Below the pieces are notes generated by a model that saw nothing but the letters and a program-made list of their open reading frames with translations, did no database searches and was not told where the DNA came from. From contig NC_020505.1 in the NCBI RefSeq assembly GCF_000310245.1, positions 682,001-746,000 of the forward strand: DNA of 64,000 nt, given 5' to 3'. Shown in pieces: positions 26,511 to 35,226 of this stretch. This DNA is from Candidatus Sulfuricurvum sp. RIFRC-1. Lineage in GTDB: Bacteria > Campylobacterota > Campylobacteria > Campylobacterales > Sulfurimonadaceae. The position numbers and the translations under genes are program-made. Within the stretch, counting starts at the first letter, position 1. Each line of letters starts with the position of its first letter.

Positions 26511-27598
26511 AGAACACCTCTGAGGGAGTGGAACGTATAGCGATAGTTTCTCGGATCAAAGGGGTCGAGGTATTCGCCGTCCACTTCGCCGTACGGGTAG
26601 CCGAACGAGTCGAGGGTACCTTGGGTATTGGCGGGGGAGAGATTGAAATCGCGGGCGTGGTTGAGTGCCATCCAGTTGTTCTCCCAAAAGCCGAAGAATT
26701 TGTTGGCGAGTTCACGGGCGCGGGGGGAGTTTTTATCGATTCCTTCTTTGAGTACCAGTTTCGTGATGTCGGCAGGGTCGCACGGTATCCATCCCATATT
26801 CGGGATAAAAAATTCCACCTTACAATGCTGTGCTTTGGTATTATCTTCGCCCGCTCCAAAGGCAGGAGAGAGACGTGAAGCTCCGAGCCGAATCCCCATC
26901 ACCTCACGTGCGGGGATAGCGCTGGCGCGCATCAGCGCAACGCAGAGTGCCGACATATCGAGGCACTTGCCTCCCATGCGACCCTCTTTTTCCAACGTTG
27001 CTAACATCGCATTCGGGCTGCCTACGCCGCATCCTTGTACGCTCTCATCACGGTAGCTGTTCGCCACAATCCAGTCGTAGATTTTGCGGGCTTTTTTGAG
27101 GGGATTTTTTTCTCCTCCGACGATACTTTTGGCAACTTTGGCAACGGCTCCGTTGGTGGGGATATGGGCTGAGGGGGCTAAAAACTCTCTCGCTTTTTCG
27201 AGTGTTTCGGGGCAGATTCGTTTGGGGCGGAAATCGCATTGGCGATCTCTCAGCGCAATACTCATCGTTATTTCGAGTGTTTTGCTCACGGCACTTTTTT
27301 CCCAATGGACATAAAAAGTACGGGCGCCGCAGAGGTTGTGATCGCTCTCGAAATGGCTCTCTGCATTGGTTGTGTTTCCAAGCTCGATAATGCGCTGAAA
27401 TCCGTTGATATCGGAGGGGAGGGGAACCCATAGGGAACACTCTTTGGTGCTATGGTGGGAGAGATCAAAGCTCCAGCGGAGTTCATACACTGCAAGACCT
27501 TCTTTGATCGTCGGTGTTGAAGAGGCGTTAAGAAAAGAGGGGGTGAGGCAAATCGCCCCCGTAATAGCTGTTTTTTTAATGAATTCGCGTCTATGCAT
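26507..27598 (-). CDS. Tat-exported transglutaminase-like protein
   Basis: A 363-residue protein with a twin-arginine signal (HRREFIKKTAITGAICLTP), so it is probably exported folded to the periplasm. The transglutaminase-like cysteine-protease fold covers about 165-280, with the expected triad Cys212 (GGKCLDMSALC), His258 (AQHCKVEFF) and Asp274 (PCDPAD). ATG 27598 is preferred since AAGG lies properly upstream; an ATG two codons earlier is too close. It overlaps the fusion gene by four bases (ATGA). Its function is unknown. Placed between selD and a MerTP-like transporter, it might process a peptide or a thiol-bound selenium compound. Confidence 0.8.
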   Translation of the reverse strand: MHRREFIKKTAITGAICLTPSFLNASSTPTIKEGLAVYELRWSFDLSHHSTKECSLWVPLPSDINGFQRIIELGNTTNAESHFESDHNLCGARTFYVHWEKSAVSKTLEITMSIALRDRQCDFRPKRICPETLEKAREFLAPSAHIPTNGAVAKVAKSIVGGEKNPLKKARKIYDWIVANSYRDESVQGCGVGSPNAMLATLEKEGRMGGKCLDMSALCVALMRASAIPAREVMGIRLGASRLSPAFGAGEDNTKAQHCKVEFFIPNMGWIPCDPADITKLVLKEGIDKNSPRARELANKFFGFWENNWMALNHARDFNLSPANTQGTLDSFGYPYGEVDGEYLDPFDPRNYRYTFHSLRGVL

Positions 27599-27620
27599 AA
27601 ACATCCTTTTTTATAAATTC

Positions 27621-27680
27621 CCGTTCGCCCTGAGCTTGTCGAAGGGTAAGTTCATGGTTCGACAAGCTCACCACGAACGG
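27621..27680. repeat. REP-like palindromic element between selD and the transglutaminase gene
   Basis: A near-perfect cruciform: CCGTTCG (27621-27627) pairs with CGAACGG (27674-27680), and TGAGCTTGTCGAA (27631-27643) pairs with TTCGACAAGCTCA (27658-27670). It fills most of the gap between selD and the next gene. The family with core GAGCTTGTCGAA is dispersed in many bacterial genomes. A degenerate relative is at 35178. It could modulate the read-through ratio within the operon. Confidence 0.85.
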
Positions 27681-27683
27681 CAC

Positions 27684-28718
27684 TCATAGTATTACAATGT
27701 CACTATTTGTTTTAGCGAGAACTTGAGCAACAATCACAGCAGGTATCCCCTCGTTCAGACACCGTTCTACCATCTTTTCGGCATTTTTAGGGGTCGCCGC
27801 AATCATAAGTCCCCCCGATGTTTGGGCATCGAAAAGGATCATCTCCAGATCGGCTCCGACGTTACGTTTGAAGTGTACTTTGGATTCGAGATACTCTTTG
27901 TTGGCATAGCTTCCAGCAGGGATAATCCCCATCGATGCCATCGGTAACGCTTCGGCGAAAAACGGGACGGCGGAGCACTCTACTTCTATCGTTTTAGTGC
28001 CTCCGCTCATCTCCGCCAAATGACCTAAAAATCCGAATCCCGTCACATCGGTACACGCATGGGCGTCAAACTCCCGTGCGATGAGGGAGGCTTTATAGTT
28101 GAGGGTACGCATCGTTTCAGCGACCTTCATCACGGTAGGCTCATCCAGCAGGTCTGCTTTGATTGCGGTGATCAGGATTCCCAGTCCCAGAGGTTTGGTG
28201 AGGACGATCAAATCCCCTTCGCTTACTGTATTGTTACGGAGTATTTTATCGGGGTGGACAAATCCGGTGCATGAGAGACCATAAAGCATCTCAGGGGTTT
28301 CGATCGTATGTCCGCCGACGATTACCGCACCGCACTCTTGCGCTTTGCTTTGCCCGCCGCGTAGAATCTCGGTGAGCACTTCGGTGGGGAGGTTTTTTCC
28401 GTCAAATCCGACGAGATTGAGTGCCGTCTTGGCATCGCCCCCCATGGCGAAGACGTCGCTTAGAGAATTAGCCGCCGCAATTTGACCGTAGATGAAGGGA
28501 TCATCGACCACGGGGGTGATAAAATCAACCGTCTGTACCATCGCAAGATCACTGCTGATGCGGTACACGCCCGCATCCTCATTCCCCTCAAATCCGACGA
28601 GTAAATCTTTGTGAAACGATTTCAGATGACAAGTGACGTTTTCGAGCGAGCCGGGGGAGAGTTTGGCAGCGCATCCCGAGGCCCGGACAAATTTTGTGAG
28701 CTTAGCGTCGTTGTTCAT
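27684..28718 (-). CDS. selD: Selenide, water dikinase (selenophosphate synthetase) SelD
   Basis: SelD makes selenophosphate from selenide and ATP, the selenium donor for selenocysteine and 2-selenouridine. The 344-residue protein has the active-site Cys16 and Lys19 in ASGCAAKLSPG, the TVDFITPVVDDPF substrate loop, AMGGDAKTALNLVGF, and DVTGFGFLGHLAEM. It uses cysteine, not selenocysteine, at the catalytic position. ATG 28718 with AGAGGA SD is chosen; a longer reading to 28763 adds 15 unrelated residues. It overlaps selU by 17 bp. No selA, selB or tRNA-Sec is present in the window. Confidence 0.96.
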   Translation of the reverse strand: MNNDAKLTKFVRASGCAAKLSPGSLENVTCHLKSFHKDLLVGFEGNEDAGVYRISSDLAMVQTVDFITPVVDDPFIYGQIAAANSLSDVFAMGGDAKTALNLVGFDGKNLPTEVLTEILRGGQSKAQECGAVIVGGHTIETPEMLYGLSCTGFVHPDKILRNNTVSEGDLIVLTKPLGLGILITAIKADLLDEPTVMKVAETMRTLNYKASLIAREFDAHACTDVTGFGFLGHLAEMSGGTKTIEVECSAVPFFAEALPMASMGIIPAGSYANKEYLESKVHFKRNVGADLEMILFDAQTSGGLMIAATPKNAEKMVERCLNEGIPAVIVAQVLAKTNSDIVIL

Positions 28719-29727
28719 CTTGAATTCCTCTGAGAATTTCGAGTGTTTTTGTGAGGTCATCATTGCAGATACTTACATCAGGCTTGATGGTCACTTTGTA
28801 AACTTTGTCGTAATACTGCGTCAATAAGATCTCAGAAACTCTGGACAAATCACCGTTAAGAAATGCGGTGATACTGGAATCTTTATCGTCACGGCTGATG
28901 TAGGGAGAAATTCGTTCCATCCGCGCCATAAAAAAGCGCTCATCCATCGCATCGTACATTCGCATGATCCGCTCCACTCTCTGTTCCAGAGGTGCCGTGA
29001 TCTCAACGCGAAATCCCGATTCCATCTGCTTGTAAAGTGCAGCGGGGAGCATGATTTTTCCGATCCGTTTGCTCTCGGCTTCGACAAAAGCACTTTGGGC
29101 TGGATTAAGAGCGAGAAGGGCATGGGTCAACCGATTTTGGAACTCTTTTTGGGTGGGTTGTGCGCCGTTGACATCGCCGAAGACCGAACCGTAGTGATTG
29201 GCCATTTTTTCAAGATCGATCACATTGTCCAGTTCACTCAGGAGGTCGCTTTTGCCACACCCCGTATTTCCGGCAAGGGTTATAAAGTGCAGTGGCGGGA
29301 GATTCTCCAAATAGTCGGTCACAAACGTTCGGTACGATTTGTATCCTCCGATAACACGGTCGATCCGGTATCCTATATCGGACAAGATCGTTCCGAGTGA
29401 GGAAGAACGCATACCGCCGCGTGCGCAATAGATCGCTATTCTGGAGTTTGGGGTAAATGTCGGATAGATATCGTGAATGTGGCGAGCCGCGTTGAGACAG
29501 ACATACGAAGCTCCCTTTACACGTGCTTCAAATGGGGATATCTGTTTGTATATCGTCCCGATTTCGTGATGTTCTTCGTCACTTAGCGCGTAAAAATTTT
29601 GCGCAGAGGGGACGTGGGATTCACCGTACTCGTGCGGACTTCGCGCATCGATGATAAGGTCATAAGTATTTTGGGATTCTAAAAAGGTTTCAATCGGTAT
29701 GGTTTGTATCATTTCGAATTTTACCAT
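28702..29727 (-). CDS. selU: tRNA 2-selenouridine synthase SelU (YbbB/MnmH)
   Basis: SelU replaces sulfur by selenium at the wobble 2-thiouridine of certain tRNAs, via a geranylated intermediate. The 341-residue protein has an N-terminal rhodanese domain with catalytic Cys101 (IYCARGGMRSS) and a C-terminal P-loop domain with Walker A GNTGCGKS at 153-160, as expected. A second start at ATG 29712 would trim five residues; neither has a good SD. A TATAAT -10 on the minus strand at 29746-29751 makes this the first gene of the selenium operon. Confidence 0.95.
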   Translation of the reverse strand: MVKFEMIQTIPIETFLESQNTYDLIIDARSPHEYGESHVPSAQNFYALSDEEHHEIGTIYKQISPFEARVKGASYVCLNAARHIHDIYPTFTPNSRIAIYCARGGMRSSSLGTILSDIGYRIDRVIGGYKSYRTFVTDYLENLPPLHFITLAGNTGCGKSDLLSELDNVIDLEKMANHYGSVFGDVNGAQPTQKEFQNRLTHALLALNPAQSAFVEAESKRIGKIMLPAALYKQMESGFRVEITAPLEQRVERIMRMYDAMDERFFMARMERISPYISRDDKDSSITAFLNGDLSRVSEILLTQYYDKVYKVTIKPDVSICNDDLTKTLEILRGIQDEQRR

Positions 29728-29745
29728 TTATCCGCTAATAGCTCC

Positions 29746-29769
29746 ATTATAAGCCCCTTTATGCCATAA
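29746..29769. promoter_or_regulatory. Divergent promoters between selU and yaeQ
   Basis: ATTATA at 29746-29751 gives TATAAT on the minus strand about 20 bp before selU. CATAAT at 29764-29769 is a possible -10 for yaeQ on the plus strand, whose start follows an AAGGGAG SD. The two overlap closely, so one regulator could affect both. Assignment is by hexamer and position only. Confidence 0.5.
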
Positions 29770-29793
29770 TCCCACACATACAAGGGAGTTCTC

Positions 29794-30321
29794 ATGGCGG
29801 CAGGTTCGACGATTTACAAAGCACAGCTGAGCATAGCCGATATGGATCGCAACTACTACGAGACTCACGAGATCACAATCGCACAGCACCCCTCCGAGAC
29901 GGATCAGCGTTTAATGATCCGTCTTGCAGCATTTGCTCTTAATGCGTCCGACCAGATGGTTATCACAAAAGGGATCGGAGGGGATGACGAACCCGAACTG
30001 TGGGAGAAAAACTACGGCGGCGAAGTGGTGCTGTGGATCGATTTGGGACAGATGGATGAGAAACGGCTCCGAAAGGCGTGCGGACGCTCTGAACAGGTCA
30101 TCGTTTATACCTATAACCTCAAAAGTGCCACCGCATGGTGGAGACAATACGGTACGACGTTTGCGCGGTTTAAAAATCTCCGTGTAATCCATTTAGATGC
30201 GGAGGAAATAGAGAAGCTGTGTGCACGCTCTATGCGTCTGCAATGCAATATCTGTGACGGAGAGCTCAGTTTTCACAGTGAACGGGGAGATGTTACGATA
30301 CTACAAGAACCGTGGCAATAA
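29794..30321 (+). CDS. yaeQ: YaeQ family protein
   Basis: A 175-residue cytoplasmic protein with the YaeQ signature: STIYKAQLSIADMDRNYYETH at the start, AQHPSETDQRLMIRLAAFAL, then EPELWEKN and VVLWIDLGQ. The family has a PD-(D/E)XK nuclease-like fold, with EPELW, IDLG and the following strand forming its putative active site. The true function is unsettled. It stands alone, divergent from the selenium operon. Confidence 0.9.
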   Translation: MAAGSTIYKAQLSIADMDRNYYETHEITIAQHPSETDQRLMIRLAAFALNASDQMVITKGIGGDDEPELWEKNYGGEVVLWIDLGQMDEKRLRKACGRSEQVIVYTYNLKSATAWWRQYGTTFARFKNLRVIHLDAEEIEKLCARSMRLQCNICDGELSFHSERGDVTILQEPWQ

Positions 30322-30419
30322 TACGTCACTAATCGCTACACCTGTTTCTCCTTTATCTCTAAATCTGTTACCTTTAGCTATACTTATCCCCACTATTATC
30401 TCACTTTACGGATAAACGC

Positions 30420-31142
30420 ATGAAACGAAAAATCGGAAAATTTAAAAGTTCTATCGCGACTCTCGAACTTCAAGACCGCGTATTGCGCGAAAATACCCTT
30501 ATTCTGGCGGAACCGGGTTCAGGAAAAACACACCTTGCAAATAAAATTCGAGAATTTGTAATTGAGAGCGGTATTCCTACCCTTTATCTCGATTTTTCCG
30601 ATCCTACCCCGGATCAAGTTGAAGAAAAATTCAAAATCAGCAGCGATTTTTACTATATGCATTTTAATGAAAGTGATGAGTTTGATGCTGCATTGGACAC
30701 CGCAATCGCGGAACGTAAAAATATCTATATGGCAGTCAGCCCTGCATTTTTTGCAAGTAAACGGGATATCAAAAGCAAGCTTTCTCAAATGATGCAAAAG
30801 CGTGAACTTTTGGAAAATTATTACTACATTATGCAGGAAATCGCCAGCCTAGAAGGGTTTTATACCAAATTCGAAGACTTTATTTTCTATATCTTCGATC
30901 TTGTTAACCTGAAAAAATTCGGCCTCACCTTTTTGGCACAGCCGCATGAGATGTTTGAGAACCCGCGTATTAAACTTCTGTTTTCATTCCTCTTTGTCGG
31001 TCGTTGTACGAATGCTTTTTATTACAATACGACAGTTCTTCGCTCGATGGAACCGAATACCTTCTTGTATCAGCATCGCGTCGATAATCGTTCCCTTCTC
31101 TTTAACAATATCCAAAGCGATATCGTCTTTATCGACAAATAA
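30420..31142 (+). CDS. P-loop ATPase of unknown function
   Basis: A 240-residue soluble protein with a clear Walker A, LAEPGSGKTHLANKI, at about 29-43, followed by a Walker B-like TLYLDFSD strand. The rest lacks obvious AAA+ or ABC signatures; the style (binding DNA- or filament-linked partner, FLAQPHEMFENPR in the middle) is reminiscent of HerA/FtsK-like or phage packaging ATPases, but I cannot assign a family. Single gene between yaeQ and a convergent signalling gene, no strong SD. It could be a lineage-specific Campylobacterota protein. Confidence 0.7.
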   Translation: MKRKIGKFKSSIATLELQDRVLRENTLILAEPGSGKTHLANKIREFVIESGIPTLYLDFSDPTPDQVEEKFKISSDFYYMHFNESDEFDAALDTAIAERKNIYMAVSPAFFASKRDIKSKLSQMMQKRELLENYYYIMQEIASLEGFYTKFEDFIFYIFDLVNLKKFGLTFLAQPHEMFENPRIKLLFSFLFVGRCTNAFYYNTTVLRSMEPNTFLYQHRVDNRSLLFNNIQSDIVFIDK

Positions 31143-31191
31143 GCTTATCCGTGTGTTTGCAGTTTAGTGGAGCAACTCTAAACGTTTTGTT

Positions 31192-34100
31192 TTAGTGTTG
31201 ATCTCGAAAGACTTCAAATGCCTCTTTGGGGAGAGGTTTGGAAAAATAGTATCCCTGAATCTCATCGCACCCTTGTTCATGAAGATAGTTCAGCTGACCA
31301 ACCGTCTCTACCCCTTCCGCAATGGTTTGTAACCCTAAGCTTTTAGCCATACTGATGATGGCCGCTACGATTGCTTTATCTTCGGGGTCAACATTGATGT
31401 CTCGGACAAAGGATTGATCGATTTTGAGTTTATAGACATTGAATTTTTTGAGATAGTTCAAAGACGAATAACCGGTTCCGAAATCATCGATTGACATACG
31501 AACACCACGCTCATGTAGTTCATTCATTACATTAATTGCCCTTTGCGGATCGTACATTGCAACGCTTTCGGTCAGCTCGAGTTCCAAATACTCTGGTGGC
31601 AATCCTACTTCTTCGAGAATAGTAGCAACTTGAATTGGCAAGTTTGGTGAGCGAAATTGTACGGCTGAGAGGTTAACGGCCATAATGAGAGGGGAAGATC
31701 CTTGATCTATCCACTCTTTTGCTATTCTTATCGCGGTGCGAAGTACCCATTCGCCGATGGATAAAATCGTACCATTTTCTTCAGCGATCGGTATAAATTC
31801 GGCAGGAGAAATATTCCCAAGTTCAGGATGATTCCACCGTAACAGCGCCTCTGCCCCGATGATTTTTTTCTCTTGAGTTGAAAATTGAGGTTGATAGCAC
31901 AGATACAGCTGATTACGCTCGAGAGCATGACGCAGGGCATTGCTGATTTCAAGGTTTCGGAGGGAATGGAGCTGCATCTCTTCGGTAAAAAAACAAAAAC
32001 CGTTTCGTCCCTCTTGTTTTGCCCGATACATTGCCGTATCAGCATTTTTATACAATGTTTCGAAATCGCCTCCGTCGTGGGGATAGAGGGCAATACCGAT
32101 CGAAGCACTGATACTGAGTTCATGCTCTCCAATTTGAAAAGGTTTATTGAACGCATCCAAGAGTTTTTGAGCCACTTGCGATGCTCCATTGAAAAGAATA
32201 TTTGGCAGCAGAATGATAAATTCATCGCCCCCCATACGAGATATGGTATCTTCCTCTCTCAAAAGTGATTTGAGCCGTATGGCTGTTTCGATCAAAAGTC
32301 TATCACCGGTACTGTGGCCTAGCGAATCGTTGATATCTTTGAAATGGTCAAGATCGAGGAACATGACGGTGACATTGGTGTTGTTTCGTTTCGCTAAAGA
32401 GAGCAAATCTTTGATTTGGCTATCCAGCTGTGTTCGATTAGGCAGGCCTGTAAGGTTGTCGAAATTTGCCAGATAACGGATTCTCTCTTCATTTTGTTTG
32501 CGTTCGGTGGTGTCTCGTGTAATTCCCAACAGCATCGTGACATTCCTAGCACTGTCACGTAAGGGGGTTGCATGCGTTTCGAGCCACCGTTTTGTCCCTT
32601 TGAGACCTTGAATCTCAAATTCTAAAATACCGCTTTCTCCGTTCATCACACTTTTGTGCAGGGCGATAAACGGGGCACGCCACTGAGGGAGAATGTAATC
32701 AACCAGGCTGTGTTTTTGGACTTCTTCGAGTGTCTCAGCTTCCAACATTTCCAGTCCGGCAGGATTCATTTCCAAAAGTACTCCGCGTGAATCTACGAGT
32801 TTGACACATTCGGGTTCATTGTCAATAATCGTCTTGAGATGGGTTTGACTTTTTTTCAAAGCCTCTTCAGCCTCTTTTCGAGCAGCGTCACGTTTAAAGC
32901 TCTCCAATGCGTAGCTGATATCCATTGCCATTTCTATGAGTAATTTTTGTGCCGCTTCATCAAAAGCATTTAGCGATTCAGCATAAAGGGAAAAAACACC
33001 TATGACTTTCCCATTATACTTTAGAGGAAGGGCGGCAGATGAACCCCAACCGTATTGTTTACCTTGTTCATGCCACCTTTTGGTTGTCGGATTATTTTGA
33101 AAATCTTGACACCAAAATGGGCGATTTTCATGTAATGTACGGCCGGTAGGACCTTGGCTGCTTGGGTCTTTCGGATCGTTTGATATAGCAAGCCCTTCGA
33201 GATAATCGGTGCCGTCTCCGTAAAAATTGACCGCTTTGAGCATTTGAGAGGATTCATCGACTAGTCCAATCCATGCCATTTTCATCCCGCCGAAATCGAC
33301 CGCATCACGGCAGATAATCGGAAATAGCTCTTCAATACTGGTAGAGCGTACGATTGCCTGATTGCATTGGCTGAGAGCTGCATAAAGTTTTTTAAGCCGT
33401 TCATTATTTGCAATAAGCTCTTTGAGCTTTTCTTGGGTTTCCCCTAACCACCCCAAGATACTTTCTTTATTGGTATCTTTTATCTTTATTGTGTGTGAAA
33501 AATCTCCGCTGCCGATGTGTGTAATGTACTCATGCACGTCATCGACTGAGCTTCCTAGCGTTATTCGCAGTGTTTTGTTCAGACGCCAAAGCATAAAGAG
33601 TAAGAATAATCCGATCAGAATTAAAATATTCCGTAAAATAAAAGCGGCTGTTTCAGCAGAGTGAACCGCAGCCGTCGTTCGGACACTCATTAAATGATAA
33701 AACTCATCGATAGGATGCATGATTGAGGCTTTGGCATTATGGTAGGTTTCATCGTGGAGGAGTTCAAGTGCTTTATAGTACAGAATATCTTTTTCAACGG
33801 AGGAGGCTGTTTTTGACTCGATTAGTATCATTGCAGCAAATTCGGTTTGGGTGAGAGTGTCAGAGTTACGTTTTGCTTCGGAGAGTTTAGCAAACTCAGC
33901 ATCGGTAAACTCTGCTTGACGCATCATTTCGATCAGGGGGAGTGACTCATTACTGCGAGAGCGGGGTCGTTGGTTATTCAATCCGACCAAATCCCAATAA
34001 ATGTTTTGATATTGAAGGGGGCGGGGGATTTTACCGTTGCGGATATCAAGAATTTCTTGGTAATGATTTTTATAGGCGATATTTCCGGTTGCGACATAGG

Positions 34101-34305
34101 TACGGACCATGCGGGTCAGATCGTCTGAAGATTGACGTAATTCATCCGCGAGTAAAAAGGAACGTAGACGCAATTCATTAGCATGTTCTATTCGTTTTTC
34201 GGCATAGACGTAAGCGATGAAGATGGCAATGAAAAGTATTAAAATAGCGATTGTTTGCCAAAGATTTCGTGCAAAAGGAGAGTCAAACTTTTTTTTGGGT
34301 GACAC
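31192..34305 (-). CDS. Membrane GAF-PAS-GGDEF-EAL protein (c-di-GMP turnover)
   Basis: A 1037-residue protein: TM1 at about 13-33, a ~185-residue periplasmic domain, TM2 at about 222-244, HAMP-like helix, GAF domain (about 320-470), PAS (about 480-600), GGDEF (about 605-770, intact GGDEF near 690) and EAL (about 790-1035, intact EALLRW near 819). Both catalytic signatures are intact, so it may be a diguanylate cyclase, a phosphodiesterase or both. The start is GTG 34305 with AAGGAAG SD. It is monocistronic and convergent with the ATPase gene. Its signal is unknown. Confidence 0.93.
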   Translation of the reverse strand: MSPKKKFDSPFARNLWQTIAILILFIAIFIAYVYAEKRIEHANELRLRSFLLADELRQSSDDLTRMVRTYVATGNIAYKNHYQEILDIRNGKIPRPLQYQNIYWDLVGLNNQRPRSRSNESLPLIEMMRQAEFTDAEFAKLSEAKRNSDTLTQTEFAAMILIESKTASSVEKDILYYKALELLHDETYHNAKASIMHPIDEFYHLMSVRTTAAVHSAETAAFILRNILILIGLFLLFMLWRLNKTLRITLGSSVDDVHEYITHIGSGDFSHTIKIKDTNKESILGWLGETQEKLKELIANNERLKKLYAALSQCNQAIVRSTSIEELFPIICRDAVDFGGMKMAWIGLVDESSQMLKAVNFYGDGTDYLEGLAISNDPKDPSSQGPTGRTLHENRPFWCQDFQNNPTTKRWHEQGKQYGWGSSAALPLKYNGKVIGVFSLYAESLNAFDEAAQKLLIEMAMDISYALESFKRDAARKEAEEALKKSQTHLKTIIDNEPECVKLVDSRGVLLEMNPAGLEMLEAETLEEVQKHSLVDYILPQWRAPFIALHKSVMNGESGILEFEIQGLKGTKRWLETHATPLRDSARNVTMLLGITRDTTERKQNEERIRYLANFDNLTGLPNRTQLDSQIKDLLSLAKRNNTNVTVMFLDLDHFKDINDSLGHSTGDRLLIETAIRLKSLLREEDTISRMGGDEFIILLPNILFNGASQVAQKLLDAFNKPFQIGEHELSISASIGIALYPHDGGDFETLYKNADTAMYRAKQEGRNGFCFFTEEMQLHSLRNLEISNALRHALERNQLYLCYQPQFSTQEKKIIGAEALLRWNHPELGNISPAEFIPIAEENGTILSIGEWVLRTAIRIAKEWIDQGSSPLIMAVNLSAVQFRSPNLPIQVATILEEVGLPPEYLELELTESVAMYDPQRAINVMNELHERGVRMSIDDFGTGYSSLNYLKKFNVYKLKIDQSFVRDINVDPEDKAIVAAIISMAKSLGLQTIAEGVETVGQLNYLHEQGCDEIQGYYFSKPLPKEAFEVFRDQH

Positions 34306-34418
34306 GAATCTTCCTTTTCACATGGATTACAAATTGAGTCTACTCTTATAGGATAGCATAATCCAGATAAACATCGTTATACAGCAATAAAGGAGTTGTT
34401 AAAATCCCTTAAAACGGC

Positions 34419-34424
34419 TATAAT
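34419..34424 (+). promoter_or_regulatory. TATAAT -10 box for yebC
   Basis: A perfect TATAAT preceded by AAAACGGC, 38 bp before the YebC start codon and followed by a GAGGGAGAG SD. No -35 is obvious. Confidence 0.5.
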
Positions 34425-34462
34425 TTCACAATTTTTTAAGTAAATTCGAGGGAGAGTACCGT

Positions 34463-35170
34463 ATGGGAAGAGCGTTTGAATATCGCAAAGCGGCAAAAAT
34501 GAAGCGTTGGGGAAATATGTCACGCGTATTTCCAAAACTCGGCAAAATTATCACAATGGCGGCTAAAGAGGGTGGTGAAGATCCCGATATGAACCCGAAA
34601 CTCCGCAGTGCGATTTTGACGGCTAAAGCGCAAAATATGCCGAAAGACAATATCGATGCGGCGATCAAACGCGCCAGCGGTAAAGACGCTATTTCCTTGG
34701 CAGAGATGAACATTGAGGGAAAAGCGCCTCATGGTGCGCTCATTTTTGTGGAGTGTGCTACCGATAACAATGCCCGTACGATTTCGAATGTTCGTACGAT
34801 TTTTGGTCGTGCCAAAGGGGAAACTCTTAACAACGGTTCGCTCGAATTTATGTTCAGTCGTAAAGCGGTGTTTCGATTTCCAAAACCTGCTATGGATCTC
34901 GAAGAGCTTGAATTCGCACTCATCGATGCAGGGTTGGAAAGTATCGAAGAAGAAGAGGGTGAAGTGAGTGTGTACGGCGAATACACCGCATTTGGAGCTT
35001 TGTCGGCTGAACTTGAAAGTTTGGGGATTACACCTGATAGCGCTGCGTTAGAGCGTATCGCAAACTCTCCGGTAGAGTTTAGCGATGAGCAAATGGCGGA
35101 TATTGAAAAACTGATCGATAAGCTCGAAGAGGACGATGACGTCCAAGCGGTTTATACGAATATCGGATAA
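34463..35170 (+). CDS. YebC/PmpR family protein
   Basis: A 235-residue member of the YebC/TACO1 family. The N-terminus [20 protein letters not shown] is characteristic (GRAFE and RKAAK in the Campylobacterota form), then [21 protein letters not shown] and [21 protein letters not shown]. Members have been described as transcriptional regulators and, more recently, as translation factors acting on proline-rich stalls. Monocistronic, with its own TATAAT. Confidence 0.94.
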   Translation: MGRAFEYRKAAKMKRWGNMSRVFPKLGKIITMAAKEGGEDPDMNPKLRSAILTAKAQNMPKDNIDAAIKRASGKDAISLAEMNIEGKAPHGALIFVECATDNNARTISNVRTIFGRAKGETLNNGSLEFMFSRKAVFRFPKPAMDLEELEFALIDAGLESIEEEEGEVSVYGEYTAFGALSAELESLGITPDSAALERIANSPVEFSDEQMADIEKLIDKLEEDDDVQAVYTNIG

Positions 35171-35177
35171 ATGAAGC

Positions 35178-35226
35178 CGTTCACCCTGAGCATGTCGAAG
35201 GGTGTTTGTTCATAGTTTGACATACC
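35178..35226. repeat. Degenerate REP-like element after yebC
   Basis: CCGTTCACCCTGAGCATGTC followed by GAAGGG matches the left arm of the 27621 element, while the right arm (AGTTTGACATACC) has lost most of the complementarity. It lies between the yebC stop and the convergent transglycosylase stop, where it could serve as a bidirectional end structure. Confidence 0.6.
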
